A stretch of 64,000 nt of DNA from Protula sp. h YS-2021 (Eukaryota > Annelida > Polychaeta > Sabellida > Serpulidae): positions 52,287,098-52,351,097 of the forward strand of contig OX457025.1 of NCBI GenBank assembly GCA_949752745.1. The letters run 5' to 3'. A model generated the notes under the pieces. The model did no database searches. It saw only the letters and a program-made list of their open reading frames with translations, and was not told the DNA's origin. Below, one piece after another: positions 48,840 through 61,468 of the stretch (position 1 is its first letter; the number at the start of each line of letters is the position of its first letter). The position numbers were made by a program, and so were the translations under genes.

Positions 48840-49387
48840 TGGTCTATTGAACAGCCTGATAATTACATACATAGTTAGACTAATTATGCTGACATAGCAA
48901 TTACATAGTCCTCACATAGTCATATAGCCATATGATGTCACATAGTCACATGATGTCACATAATGTCACAGAGTCACATAAAGTCACATAATGTCACATA
49001 ATGTCACATGATGTTACATAGTCACATAAAGTCACATAACGTCACATAATGTCACATGATGTTACATAGTCACGAAAACGTCACAAGACAAAGTACGTTG
49101 GGTTAAAAATTGAAGATTTAGCGGACACTACCAGCGGATAAAACGGAACGGGGTTAGCGGACATTATGGAACGAGCGGACACTTTGGAACAGGGTTAGCG
49201 GACATTATGGAACGAGCGGATACTTTGGAACAGGGTTAGCGGACACTTTGGAACGAGCGGATACTTTGGAACAGGGTTAGCGGATATTACGGAACGAGCG
49301 GATACTTTGGAACGGGGTTAGCGGACATTTTGGAACAGCTTGTAATTAGCGGACATTTCGGTACAGCGGACAAAACAGAACGGAACA

Positions 49388-51110
49388 ACCGGGTGAACCT
49401 GAAGGGGTCTATAGGATTGACCTCTGTCAGTCCGTCCGTCCGATTTTTGTACGGGTTATATCTCTGGCACCGTTCGACCGATTTTAATTTCCTTTTGCAC
49501 ACAGAAAGACCAAGCAGTGGAGCTGTGCGACGCAGCGTTATTTTTGGATTTCTCGAAAAAACTTTAAAAAATGAAACTTTGAAATTTTTTCGTTTGACTC
49601 ATTATTGTGTCCGGTTGGGGTCTGCGCCTTCGACAATGGCTTGTTTTTGTTATTTGCCAAGTTGTCATTACAGCAAAATATGCCTTAGAAATAGGGAATG
49701 CCATTTTCACATTTATTAGGCAATTTGATATCAAACATTAATTTCTGATCTCAAAAAATCAATTTTTACACTGGCGATTACTTGTCGATTCGTTAAATTT
49801 TATTTAAATTTGTTTCTCCTTAAGATTTTCTAAGTTCATAATTTTTATCAAATTTTTATTAAGTTTTGCTATCTAAAGCATAATTATTGACAGCAAAATA
49901 TAAATTAATGAGATATTCATCGGTTTATTAATATCTGTAATTATGTTTTGGTATGAAAAATTAGCATTCAACCAGTATGGAATGCCTTTCCGCATTTAAT
50001 GCTAATTTTTTACAATAAATTATAACTAGACCGTTTTGCTTCCGAGTAGCGACAATTATACTAGGGACCACAAAAATACAATTCTGAACACTTAAAAATT
50101 CAGAATTTTTAAAATGCAACACAGCATTTGACATATACCAGTAAAGATTTTGACGTCGAAAAAACGTTGATTTAAGGCTGCGTTAGTGACCTGGCCATTG
50201 AAACTGGCTGTAATATGGTTTTGATCTTGCTTTTGGCCTCGACCACAGATAAGTCTTTGACACAGCACTGAATAGACATTGGATAAGCAACGATGTATAG
50301 ACGTTGATTTTGCTTGCGAAAAAGCCACTTCTGCACATTGAATCGGGCTGTAATTTGGTTGTAATCAAATGTGGGACCATAAATCAAAACCTGCTCAACG
50401 TCTCCAACCTCCATTGACGCAACGTTGGATATATGGATATATTTCAGAAAATAACGATTTGTCTAGACGGCGCAAAATAGATGTCGCAAAAATATCCGGA
50501 TCGAAAGTAAAAAAAAATCGACTGTCACTGTCCTGACATTGAAGTGACTAATATTTTCTGTGTCACTCTAAATAAGTCTAAATAAGTCGCTAGAGAGATG
50601 CTGTGAAGTTGATGGGCAGAGCTCCCCGTCCCTTATTTAGGCAATTGCTGAAAACGACTACCTCTGTGAAAAAATTGGCTGCAAATTCAGTCCCACCCCC
50701 TCTCCCTCGAATAAATAAATCATTTAAACTAGAGCGACCACTTCACAGAAAACGTAACAGTATAGGCTTATTTTACATACTTTCAATCGACACCTGCTTA
50801 GTTTCTTGTTTTTGTAATCAAAAAGTAATATCTCTGCGACTAGATCCACGACTCCCCAATAACCATTTTCCGTTTTCTTTTTACTGAAATAAAAGATTCA
50901 TTTCTGCAAATATTATCATAATTCATTATCAAAAATTTTTAAAAATGTAAAACACCGTGACTGAAATCCGATTGGTAGAACTTGAGATATGGTGTTCACA
51001 TTCATAGCACGACTCACACATTGACGGCTCAACGGACGTATAGACGGACGGACGGACAGACAGAAACGTAACGCCCCCTGACCTTAGTCAGGTTGGGGTA
51101 TAAAAAGCTT
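49388..51110. repeat. Dispersed repeat region
   Basis: It begins with GTCAGTCCGTCCGTCCG and CTCTGGCACCGTTCGACCGA and ends with GACGGACGGACAGACAGAAAC and CCTTAGTCAGGTTGGGGTA, sequences that look like the ends of interspersed repeats. An inverted CAACGTT-type copy is at 50150-50420. Confidence 0.45.
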
Positions 51111-52870
51111 TAAATTTGCAGATGTCAAAACATAAGTCAAAGAGTATCATTCTGAAATAGTGATATCTAAAATTCATTTTTGATGTGAATAAAGAAAAAA
51201 TCTATTTTAAGCTCACAATTTAGATTTTCGCTGTTAAATAGTTAATTTTTTTCGCTATCAAGAAATTAACTTTTGAATCCAGAAATCTTTCAACTGTTTT
51301 TGATAACATTAATTTATTTGATGTCTTTAAGTATTTATATTATTATTATGATATAATAATTTGAGATCTAAAATTTATTTAGATATATAGAAAAAATAAT
51401 TACAGATATCAAAAAATTAATTTATAACACATAAAACGAATTTTCCTCTCAAAAATTAATTCTTGATATCATCATTTGAGTAATAAATGTGAAAATGGCA
51501 TTCCATGCACAGGCACTTGGCTACTGTCAAATATAAATGTAATAGTAATTGGAAAATTGGAGAGTGAATTCAAATATTCATTTAACACCCGACGTTAAGG
51601 GCAAAGAATATAAAACAAGTAGCATTTATATTGTTGTGAGGATTCGTATCGCTAGGATATGATGGCCGATCTTAAAGTAAAGTACCCTTCACCCAGTGGG
51701 CAATACCCTGAAATAGAAGTCCTTGTTTCCGCGAAACATTTCCAAAGCTGGGCGCTACTCATATTCTCAAATGCTCACTTACGCCCTTGACCTTCGTTCT
51801 GAAAGTGTTATCATGGCTTCTATTTCTGGTCAATTACCTCCTTATATCGTTGTTGCTTTCCCCGACATTCTGGGATGTTGCAAATGTAAGTCACGTGTCA
51901 CTAAAACACGACGTGTAGTCAACCAATGACACACTTTTTCGTTGCGGCCTTCTGATGTTGGGATATATTAAAAATTTTACTGAACGACGCCGTTGGATTA
52001 CTGGAACAACGCCGTTGGGTTATTGGTTTAAAGGGAACCCCTGACTTCTGTGACTTGCCAGACTCGAACTGTTCTTTTACTGCTAATGTGCACATAATCT
52101 CAGCTCTAAGACCGCAAGACTTTGTAATACTCATGCGTTGTCACGTAAACTGATTCTTTTTATTCTGATATTGGTCTAATGATACCACAAAGCTTTTTAC
52201 GTTTTACGTATTTGCATGCAATGAAAAGTAGTTTACAACAACCTCAGAAGCAAAAATTTATGGGAACCTTATCTTTCACCATGACGACACAGCATTCTGA
52301 ACAAAGGTTTATTGAACATTCTTATCGGAGGCGGAACCTATCTGTATACAGCAAGCTTTGTGCCATGGCGCCCAGCTTCAGTTTGGCATAAAGCATTGCT
52401 CAGCTAAATACTTTTAGTAAAAGCCGGCGCCAACCTACAGTATTTATATATAGTTGATACTGGCTCCCAGTGAAACATCACGACGTTGCACGTTGGACAG
52501 ACGTGCCACCAGAAGTCGGATCAATGTTGGATTTTGGATGTTTATGGAAGTCGAAACAACGTCTACTTTCCAATGTTAGATAGACGTCGATTATCCAATG
52601 TCTAATCAATGCTGGGAGAAGTTAGCTAGTGGAAACGAAATAGTGTCGATCTCCCGACCTTGTACGAAATTCGCGAGAGAGATGGTGATCTAGAATCGCC
52701 GTGAAGACAGCCACAGTCATAGTGTAGTCGCCCCTTCGTCATAGCACCCCACCCAACTTTGAGTCATTCGGTACTTCACGATGTGTATGAAATAGACTTT
52801 CGTGAATATTTGACAAAAACAAATGCGCGCTCCAGAAGTTCTCTTCCTTTCTGTCCTTGTTTCGGTCTAT
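51111..52870. other. Intergenic DNA, mostly unrecognised
   Basis: AT-rich from 51110 to 51500. An AACGTCTAC-type repeat is at 52485-52625. A short frame ending at a GTAAGT (about 51887) could be an exon but has no other support. Confidence 0.35.
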
Positions 52871-52873
52871 TTT

Positions 52874-53035
52874 GATAGTGACCTGCCATGGCTACAGTTT
52901 GATAGTGACCTGCCATGGCTACAATTTGATAGTGACTTGCCATGGCTACAATTTGATAGTGACCTGCCATGTCTACAATTTGATAGTAACCTGCCATGGC
53001 TACAATTTGATAGTGACCTGCCATGGCTACAATTT
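52874..53035. repeat. 27-bp tandem repeat, six units
   Basis: GATAGTGACCTGCCATGGCTACAATTT is repeated six times with single-base changes. It is open in several frames on both strands because 27 is divisible by three; no coding role is evident. Confidence 0.9.
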
Positions 53036-53084
53036 CCGGTGACAGATAACATACGAACGTTGTTTTTTTTTTCTTTTTGATCCG

Positions 53085-53325
53085 AGTCCGATGTCTTTAC
53101 AATGTCGATTTTTCGACGTCTTTTCAACGTTCAAGTACAGGAAATGATTAGACAAAAAAAAGAAAGCTGCATTTTGGTTAAGACTAAAAGCAACATCTTA
53201 AAAGCGTTGCTTATCCAACGTTTGTTCAACGTTGTATCAAAGACATTGGTAAGGCGTTGATCAGTCACAACCAAAGCACAACCAGAGTAACTTTGAGTCA
53301 ACGCGAAGCATTGTTGATCAGTAAG
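53085..53325 (+). repeat. Dispersed CAACGTTG-type repeat, copy 2
   Basis: Same order of blocks as 39965-40150, plus an upstream TCCGAYGT...TTTTCGACGTC part that is also seen at 44995-45020. Confidence 0.65.
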
Positions 53326-53530
53326 AAAACGTTTACCTTTGGATTATCATTTTTGGTGCTGGTCGATAACACAAACATTTAATGTATGCTTGTTGCATGA
53401 CTTAACTGGCTTTGATTGCAACTAGCTACAGCATCTATCGCCATTTGCGCCCCCGGCCAACATAGAAAAAATATTGACTTGAGAATCGCTCACTAATCAA
53501 ATTGCAGCATTTACACAAGTCATGTAACAA

Positions 53531-53908
53531 GTGACAATGTTTTTCATACTATCATTTATTTCATTAAACAAAACCAACAGTGCTGTATACATCCCTGTCC
53601 ACCTGATGTCAAAACAATTTCAACTGAAATTTGAATTCAGCAAAAACCTGACTCCGAATAAACCAATATACTGTGAACAACTCCCTAATTGGGACAAAAT
53701 ATTTCAACTCATTCAATTTCGCATTGGTTTCCATGTAAGACGAACTTGGATAATTTTCACACCTCATTATTCCGGAGACCGGAAACAATTTTTGACATTT
53801 CACATCATCGCAGCAAATATGGCTGATTCTGCTTGCAAACTGTTTAAATCGATAACGCAAATCTCACGTGGTTTCAAAGTGCCAGAGAAATTAGCTGAAT
53901 ATTATTAG
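53531..53908 (+). CDS. Unrecognised ORF (125 aa)
   Basis: An open frame with an N-terminal hydrophobic stretch (MFFILSFISL) and a basic, aromatic-rich body. I see no homologue, splice signals or promoter, and the region is repeat-rich, so chance is a serious alternative. Confidence 0.2.
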   Translation: MTMFFILSFISLNKTNSAVYIPVHLMSKQFQLKFEFSKNLTPNKPIYCEQLPNWDKIFQLIQFRIGFHVRRTWIIFTPHYSGDRKQFLTFHIIAANMADSACKLFKSITQISRGFKVPEKLAEYY

Positions 53909-54174
53909 TCGGAAATGGATGTGAACACAAAAGGGAACCAAATTTTAAACCTTGTTAAGGAGCCTGGTAAGAAATTATGAGGTATTGCCCCCCCCCCTTA
54001 GATATTGAAAAATAATTTTCTGCCCTAGTTTTCATCGTTAGCAATTTCTGGAGGGGATTTATCAAACCAGAATATTTTTTTCCTTTCGAACATTCAATTC
54101 GAATACCTTTACGGATCATAACGTCCGGATACTGGGATAATTCTCTGTTTAGTTCATGTTCACCAATTTTCACT

Positions 54175-55420
54175 CACTGCAGTTGATCATTCACCTCAAC
54201 TAAAATTCAACATCGATGAGAGTTTACTGGAACAAATTATCTACATTTCCAATAACGGTTTATTTAGTAAACATATTAAACTATTGCTACATAACCTGAA
54301 TATTCCAGGCACCTTGTTCATCCAGACAACTTTTATCAGTTACAACGCTGTCCGAATTCACCAGGTTTTACAGTACATCAGTTCCGTTATGTAAGAAACT
54401 TACGTAAATTATCGAGATATGCACACAAATACTTACAAACTACCTTTTACTTGTTTTGTTTGTTTGCTTCTTTCGTTTTCTGAATTCTCACACGTTCTCA
54501 AAAGGTGCTGTTGGTTCTTTTCTGTTGTTACCTAATCGCAGCGTCTATCTGACATCTTTGTCACATCGTTGGGTAGATGTGATGGATGTCGAAACAACGT
54601 CTTTCTCCTGACGTGCACAGATCGGACAAAGCCAACAAAATAACCTTAGCGTATTATTGCTCAGCGGAAATGGCAGCCATGATAAGTTGTTAGAAAGTTA
54701 AGTCAAAATAATGAGTTAAAAATAAGAATCTGAGGATCGTACACGTTTTGTAATACGGTCTCCTTTTTTTAAAAGACACATAAAGAGTGACTTCGTACAA
54801 ATCCTGAAACACGGGATGACGTAATGGCCGTGGTGCCTCGAGGGAAGGGCGGCTGTGGCATCTCGCAAATGCTGATTTCCCCATTTCCACAGAATAAAGT
54901 TTCCTGGCGCATACTGAGCTCCCGGTGTGGAGGAAAGCGCTGTTTCGGCTTTCACACCTTTGACATTGATCCTTTGTCTGATGGCCGCGTCTATTAACCG
55001 CCTTTCGAGTGTCCCATGTTTGCGGTGCACTTTAGCCTCATTTACCAGATAACTTTTTTGCCAACATTTGGAAGTAGATTTTTCACAAAAAGTGTAATTG
55101 TATATCAATACTGACCCGAAATATTGTTTTTGGTAATCACTTAGAACGCTGCAGAAATGTACCTGCTTTGGTAACAAATGCAGAAGTCATGCATATAAGT
55201 GTAACAAATGCAAACATCACCCAATCCACGACCTACCCCAAATGGCTTTATATCCTTCTGGGATCGCGAAAATTCCCTGATAAACAAACTTTCAGTAATG
55301 GGTCATTAATAACTGTTTGTGGGATATGCTGCCGATACGGCTGAACTTGTAAGAACCTGCTATCCAAACATGCACCAAACCGGCCTGAATAGCTATGAGG
55401 ACTACTGAAATCATTACTTC
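54175..55420. other. Intergenic DNA, possible decayed repeat
   Basis: A 153-codon minus-strand frame (54716-55177) covers part of it; I do not recognise the product. Confidence 0.3.
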
Positions 55421-55650
55421 ATGAGCAGGACAGTCACAACTTCAAGAGTGCAGAAGTCACAGCATTAAGAGAATCAAAGTCTCAGCTTCAAGGGGAAAAA
55501 TGTCACATCTTCAAGAGTTACAGAGTCGCGGTTTCAAGAGAAACAAAGTTACAGCTTCAAGAATAGTAAGGTCGCTACTTTAAAAAAAAACAAAGTCGCA
55601 GCTTCAAAAACAGCAAAGTCACAGCATCAAGAGTAACAAAGTCATTTCGA
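55420..55650. repeat. 28-bp minisatellite
   Basis: Degenerate copies of AGTCACAGCTTCAAGAGTAACAA. Confidence 0.75.
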
Positions 55651-55680
55651 TTTCGATTTTTTTTATCTAAAAAGTTCAGT

Positions 55681-55802
55681 GCAATACCAGCGATAAACAT
55701 ACCTTTAATTCAATTTAAATATCTTAAATATATTTTAGACAGCAATACCAGCGATAAACATACCTTTAATTCAATTTAAATATCTTAAATATATTTTAGA
55801 CA
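55681..55802. repeat. 61-bp perfect tandem duplication
   Basis: 55681-55741 and 55742-55802 are identical (GCAATACCAGCG...TTAGACA). Confidence 0.9.
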
Positions 55803-56678
55803 GCATAAATTACTTAAAGGTATAAAAAATTAAATTCTTTTTCTAATCTAAAATTCGGAAGCAAATTAACAGGTTAAGCATATAAAACGGAATCAACATA
55901 AAAGCCTCTCAATTTCAGAAAAGCTTCTTTAGGTTCATAGAACGTGTGATGTGTAATAGCGGATCCCTCGTGGTTGCTGGACTGCTTCACCGCTACCGTC
56001 ACCCTTTACAACAAGGTCTCAAAATCTTGAGCAAATTTGTATTTCCCGAATATAATAACGACCCCCCATCCAACTGTAAACAGAGATCCCTGCACCCTGG
56101 CTCACCCCAAGAAAGCACTTACATAAAACAATATTTTCTGACCAATGTCTAATTAGTTTTAGATACAAAAAATACTTTTTTTTGTTTAGATATCTGACAT
56201 GGGATTTTTAATCAGAGACGAGCATTTTTGACCACTGAGGTCAACATTTTCTGGTCAATGTTCTCTTTATGTTACTCAAGTAAATCAACATTAACATTGT
56301 TTCATGACTTAACTGGCACTTAGATTACAAATACATGTAGTTGCAATGCCCATTGATCTTTGCTTTCTGGTCAACAATGAAACATGATTGACTTGGAAAT
56401 CGACCAGTCAGATTGCAGCATTTATCCAATTAATGCGACAACATTAGAGAAAACTTATCAATTCATGTGGCGATATTAGATGAATGATGAACAACAGCGA
56501 AAAGAGAAGAAGCGGCACAAAGCTTGATGCCTGCCTGTTAAAATTTTCCAGCTGTTTGTTTGCAAACTTTTTATTGCCCTCTTTTCCTCGGAAACCTTAA
56601 AAACAAAGGTGTTCCAACAAACAATATTATCACTTCTTACACAATTCACAACTACGCGGTCTCCGCAGGATTACCAAA

Positions 56679-56954
56679 ATGACTGGAATTAAGGAGTATG
56701 CTGCAATATCAGTTTACTTGTCAATTATAAGTATTTTAATTTCGCCCGAATGTTTCGCGCAGGATCCGGAAATATATAAGAATGAAGCGGCCCAAGGACA
56801 GTGTAGCTACACGTTCCAGGTGCCAACAGAACAGGTCACTGCACAATGTCTCACCCCGGAACTCCGCCAACTCCTGGAAGAAATTCGTAAAGAAAACCAA
56901 CAAATTTCCAGTGAAAATGCGGGTCTTAAGACCGAAATCCAAACCATCATAAAG
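56679..56954 (+). CDS. First coding exon of a secreted coiled-coil protein
   Basis: ATG 56679 starts a hydrophobic signal sequence (ISVYLSIISILISPECFA), then QCSYTFQVPTEQVTAQC with two Cys, then a heptad-rich segment (LRQLLEEIRKENQQISSENAGL). The exon has 92 codons and ends in phase 0 at GTAAGA (56955). The layout recalls the N-terminus of angiopoietin-like and other fibrinogen-related proteins, where a CxYTF motif precedes the coiled coil. The C-terminal domain is not in view, so the family is a guess. A weak acceptor at 57366 opens a short exon that soon stops. Confidence 0.55.
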
Positions 56955-58480
56955 GTAAGAAAGCTAATTATAGAGGGCTGAGTGCTCGAATCTAGAGGGC
57001 CAGTCGCTTGCATCAACAGAGTCGCGTTGACGTCTTCACTCGTTTGTGCGAGATTTCGCACAGTTCAAGGCAGTGTGTTAATCTCTGTATTTTTGACCTT
57101 CCGACAACTTGGTTTCAAATAAAAAAGATTTTACGGCATCAGATCCCAAAAGTTTTAATAGAGCATTGATATTTTTATATGAAGCTATTTCTCTTATTTC
57201 TCGAATCCGTTATGGATAACAAAAACTCATTTCTTGACAAGGCAACTCAACTGCGACATCACCTCATACTGGAAGGTTGATATTTCCTTCTTTCCTATAT
57301 TAAGAGGATTTCATCATTTAAATTACTGATAGAAAACTTTATTTGAAAACATCTATTTCTTACAGACTGAATTTTCAAGATTTATTGTCACACAAGAATA
57401 TATGGTGTTTTGTGAGGCTGGAGACTGTGCTGAATTCTAGCTTAATTCAAACGACTCTGTGATGGAGCTTGGCTTGCTTCAGTCGCACTGAACTGCACTA
57501 AGTCTCACTCCGGAGGTGGGGGGGGGGGGGGGGGAGCGGTGTTTTATTCAGGTTCACGTGGTAGGTCTTCTGCTTAACTCGACATATGTTGTCAGGATTT
57601 TGTGTCCTAATAAGTCGCAATGGTATGGATCTTGTGTTGGATCTGTGCACGTGTAGAAGGCGTTCCGGTTGGATCTATTTTGATTGGTCAGGGCAGGCAT
57701 GGGTACGGGTATTTTGGATCTAAACACGTATGCGAAGACTTTGTGCTGGGTCGAGGCATGAGTGGCAGGGGGTCGTTTTGGATCTAGGAACAGGTGGGCG
57801 GTTTTGGACATTTCCGGGCACGGAAAAGGTTTCTACTGAATTAAGGCAAACGTGTGGGGTCTTTCTGTTGGATATAGGAATGCATGGGAGGATTTTGTGA
57901 TGGATTCAGGCACGCAAGGGAAAAAAGCGAACAGTTCCGTGAACTTCGCTTTATTCGCGCCCTATAAATGCTCGAATCATGTACACAGCCATCCAACAAC
58001 AACATGTTCTATCGATACTTCAGAGTTATAAGAATAATACTTCGCCTGAGCAATGCAATTTGGAGGGACAGTACATGTCTTTCTTCATCTCGTACCTTCT
58101 ATAAAGACGATTGCGCATATATTCTGTTCCTTGTAAATAATTTATTTTTCCGCCAGACAGGTAAAAACGTAATCTAACGCCGCACGATGTTAAGTGGCAA
58201 TTCATATGCAAGTCAATTATTTGTGGTGTTAAAATGCATAGCAAAACTGTCAAAACTCAATTCGTCAAAGAGAGAATGGTAATTTTCATAAGCACGATAA
58301 AGTGAGAAGAGTCGTCTGTGATTACCATAACAGTTCTGTCAGTTTTAGCAAGTAGTTATACTTTCCGGTAACATTTTCACCCGAAAAAACATATTGCTGC
58401 TGCTTGTTTGGATTTCAGCGCTTTTTCTAGCCATTTTTGTGAATGAATATGTTTAAAAAATATTTTGACCTCAATTTTAC
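56955..58480. other. Probable intron and intergenic DNA
   Basis: A G tract is at 57518-57534 and a degenerate minisatellite with GTTTTGGATCTAGG / GGCATGGG at 57590-57920. No further exon is clear. Confidence 0.4.
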
Positions 58481-60270
58481 CCTGACCTTGAAGGTACAGG
58501 TATGAAATTTTGCGGATTTCACTCTAACTCATTACCCTCTATATCTCTGCCAAATGCCGTCTTTCTACATCAAACCTTGTAGCAGGAGTTTTCTGGAAAC
58601 AACTTGGAGGTCAAAAATACAATGACCTCAATTTGACCTTCACGATCAAGGCAAAAAAAATCAGATTTCACGACATCTCATCATCCTTCTGCTGTATGCC
58701 GAATTTCATTGTCCTACATCAAATAGCGCAGGAGTTTTCTGGAAGCCTCCGAGACGTAAAAACAACCCTAGCAAAAAAAAAAATAAAAATAAATAAAAAA
58801 ATAAACAGCCAGAACTAGAGCGGCCAGTGTTTTTGTTAAAACGAAATGGAAATGTCTCCCTAAGCGCCCAATCAGTCACTTTGAACAGTTAACACAACAT
58901 AAAAGAAGCCGCATAATGTATTTTGTGCCGAAGCCCTAAGTTTTCGAGTTATTGAGCTTGCCAACAAAAATGACAGCATAACTCGTAAATGATGACGTCA
59001 TAGGTATAACGTTAGCATGCAAAAAAAAAACTCTTGCTTATAAGTAGTCTCATAATGTATTTTGTGCCGAAGCGCCAGGTTCATTAGTTTTCGAGTTATT
59101 GAGCTTTAAAACATAAATGCCGTCATATAATTCGTGACTCATGACGTCATAGGCAGAACAATTAAAATTTCGGAAAAATTCCAAAAAAAAAAACAAACAA
59201 ACAAAAAGCCACACTCGCAGTGAACCCTTCTGGATCTTGGATCTTGGATATTGAAATCGATCTCCCGCCTCAGTCATTGTAGGAGGTATTCTTTGAACAC
59301 TTTTTTCTACTTCATGCATATAAGTTTTTTTTTGAAATTTTAGAAATTCGTTAAAAATTAAATAATAAAAAATCGACTAAAAAATAAAAAGTGGCATACT
59401 GGACCACCAAGGGATGTTTTCTGCCAAAAGCAATTCAATCCGGCACAAAATGTATTTAGCGTCCAAGCCGGGAATCGAACTCATGGCCTCACGATTTAAA
59501 GTCTAACGCGCTTACCATGACGCTTACCATGTCTGCACTATGCAACAACACTCATATTTAAAAAAAATATCAGAAATTTAAAGTTTACCCGAATAAAAAC
59601 AATAAATAGGCTACACACCACCAATTTATGTTCTATTACTGTGCAAGGTATAGTGGAGATCCGACAGGCCGTCTCTTAATTAAATAAAAGTTAAAATAAA
59701 AAATTTCAAAAAATCGCAAAAAATCCATTTTACGAAAACAAACAATAGTCCCTCAGTGTACAATTGCAATCTATGGTCGTTCTTGTTGGATGGTTTGAGC
59801 AAAATCCAATGAAAAGTTTCGGAAATATCGAATACACCGAGTCAAAAACATACACAAGTAAAATAAACTAAAAATCGCCAAAATACAATTTTTAACGAAA
59901 ACGAAAAATAAAATATCAGTGAACATTTGCACTATATGTGTGTTCTTCTCGCAACGTTCTAGCAAACTCCAATCAACCGTTTCGGATATATCGCCTGCAC
60001 AAAGTAAAAAATTGCACGAACCCCCCTTTCAAAAATTCGCCAAAAATAGGACTTTTAGAGGAACGAGAAAAATTAACATGGGCATCATCTAGACATATGT
60101 CCCCAAACATGCATGCAAGCTTTGAGACAATCGGCTAATTAGTTTATGAGAAATCGCTGCGGACAGACAGAAGGGCGAACGGACGTGGGACGGAAGGACG
60201 GTTGGACACAACAAAATCTATATCTGTCTCCCCTTAGGGGAGACATATAATTCTTAGAAAAGCATACCCA
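58480..60270. repeat. Dispersed repeats
   Basis: CCTGACCTTGAAGG / GACCTTCACGATCAAGG repeats (58480-58760), two copies of ATAATGTATTTTGTGCCGAAG...GACGTCATAGG (58915-59010 and 59050-59160), and a GACAGACAGAAGGGCGAACG...CCCCTTAGGGGAGACATATA end at 60165-60250. Confidence 0.5.
59455..59545 (-). repeat. tRNA-derived SINE-like fragment
   Basis: On the minus strand, GGTAAGCGCGTTAGAC (A-box like) and GAGTTCGATTCCCGGC (B-box like) are spaced as in a tRNA, with a duplicated CATGGTAAGCG in front. The stems do not fold well, so a SINE remnant is likelier than a tRNA gene. Confidence 0.5.
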
Positions 60271-60284
60271 TTTGCAAACTTTGT

Positions 60285-60518
60285 TTGCAAGTGAGAAGTT
60301 GGGCAGTAGCAATAGCACATCAGTACTTCAATGAGCCTGCTTGGATCACTGTCTCTGCCAATCCATCACTTGTATTTCATGACAGTGTAACAGAAAAACA
60401 GAAAAATATTCAGTCATTGATAAATGTTCGACGTAAAATTATCAGAGCCGGAACTGAATTTGAGAAATCATTTACTGTTACGGCCAGATATGCAACAATT
60501 TTTGACCTTGAAAAGTAA
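60285..60518 (+). CDS. Unrecognised short ORF (77 aa)
   Basis: A fragment with coding-like composition (VRSWAVAIAHQYFNEPAWIT; NVRRKIIRAGTEFEKSFTV), without splice signals or a known family. It could be a piece of an old gene or element. Confidence 0.2.
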   Translation: MQVRSWAVAIAHQYFNEPAWITVSANPSLVFHDSVTEKQKNIQSLINVRRKIIRAGTEFEKSFTVTARYATIFDLEK

Positions 60519-60984
60519 ACAAATATTTATTGTTTTAGAACTAAGTGCATCAACGGATGCAAATCCATCATATGAATAACACTGAAGTTCCTTTAAAAAT
60601 CAGCTGTTTCTTAGAAAAACATTTCGAAACAAGTTTTCGTGGTTGAGATAAGATGTCGTTTTGCTTCCAGGTTTAATTAAAAGTCCATTAATTTTGAATT
60701 GTTATTCGTTTCCTGTGTATGACGTTGCCGTTAATACTAAGGGTTTCCATGAAATTCGGAGAAAATGCCGGTATTTTATCCAACCACATCCCCAAAACTG
60801 GACCTTTATTTCCACACCCAAAAACACTCATTTCCGACCTCCCACTTTATTGGTAAATTCTTATGATCCTGATTTCCGTTCGATTTTCCATAAATAGCCG
60901 TACATCGCTGTTCTGCAGCATATGATACTTGGTACGCATCTGAGTAAAGGCTCTTAATTACAAAAGTGTAATTAAAGGGAAACT

Positions 60985-61436
60985 TGTGGAAGTTAAGGAA
61001 TATAACAGCGCATAAAATGTGGTAAGCTGTTTTATGTTAATTCGTGGATTTAAACTGATTGAAGTTAATTCACATTGGGTAAATTACGCACTAGATCGAT
61101 TATGTTATATTATATGTAATTAAGATGTGTTTGCCAATATTTCTCTTTTGTTTTAAAATGTAAGGTCGGTTAATTGATTATTAATTATTATTAAATGTTG
61201 GTTTGTACTAGATGAGAATATTAGACTATCTCTGTAAAATGATAATTATTTTGAATTTCACGCGAATATTTTGAGATTGAAACGTAATTGAACTTGGTTC
61301 AGGATTTATTTTTTATTTTATTTTTTTTCAGTTACTCGTTGCGTCTTTACGTGATTAAGGAATCACATCAGTGAAGCGCACGCATTACACATAGTGCAAT
61401 AAAGATATTTAAATTCCAAAGACTTTGACTTCCACA
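60985..61436 (+). repeat. Left LTR of the Bel/Pao element (putative)
   Basis: A 452-bp segment bounded by TGTGGAAGT and ACTTCCACA, with an AATAAA signal (61399-61404) near its 3' end. It directly precedes the gag gene. The second LTR is outside the window, so the call rests on the TG...CA inverted ends and position. Confidence 0.55.
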
Positions 61437-61468
61437 ATTATTAACACACTGTTAATATCATATTTGAT

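Larger units (their letters stand above)
46811..49387. mobile_element. Palindromic foldback element with tRNA-like sequences
   Basis: Arms 46811-48007 and about 48188-49387 are inverted copies with almost no net length difference: positions pair with a constant sum of 96198 out to the tRNA-like segment. The spacer is about 180 bp. The outer part of each arm is a 41-bp composite minisatellite (GTTCCAAAGTATCCGCTC plus GTTCCATAATGTCCGCTAACCCT), then ATGTGAC repeats, then a tRNA-like segment. The flanks ACCAGG and ACCGGG could be an imperfect 6-bp target duplication. No protein gene is seen. Confidence 0.7.

Noticed and set aside
52823..53127. Repeat protein with FDSDLPWLQ units
   Set aside because: 27-bp tandem repeat open on both strands, without promoter, splice sites or homologues.
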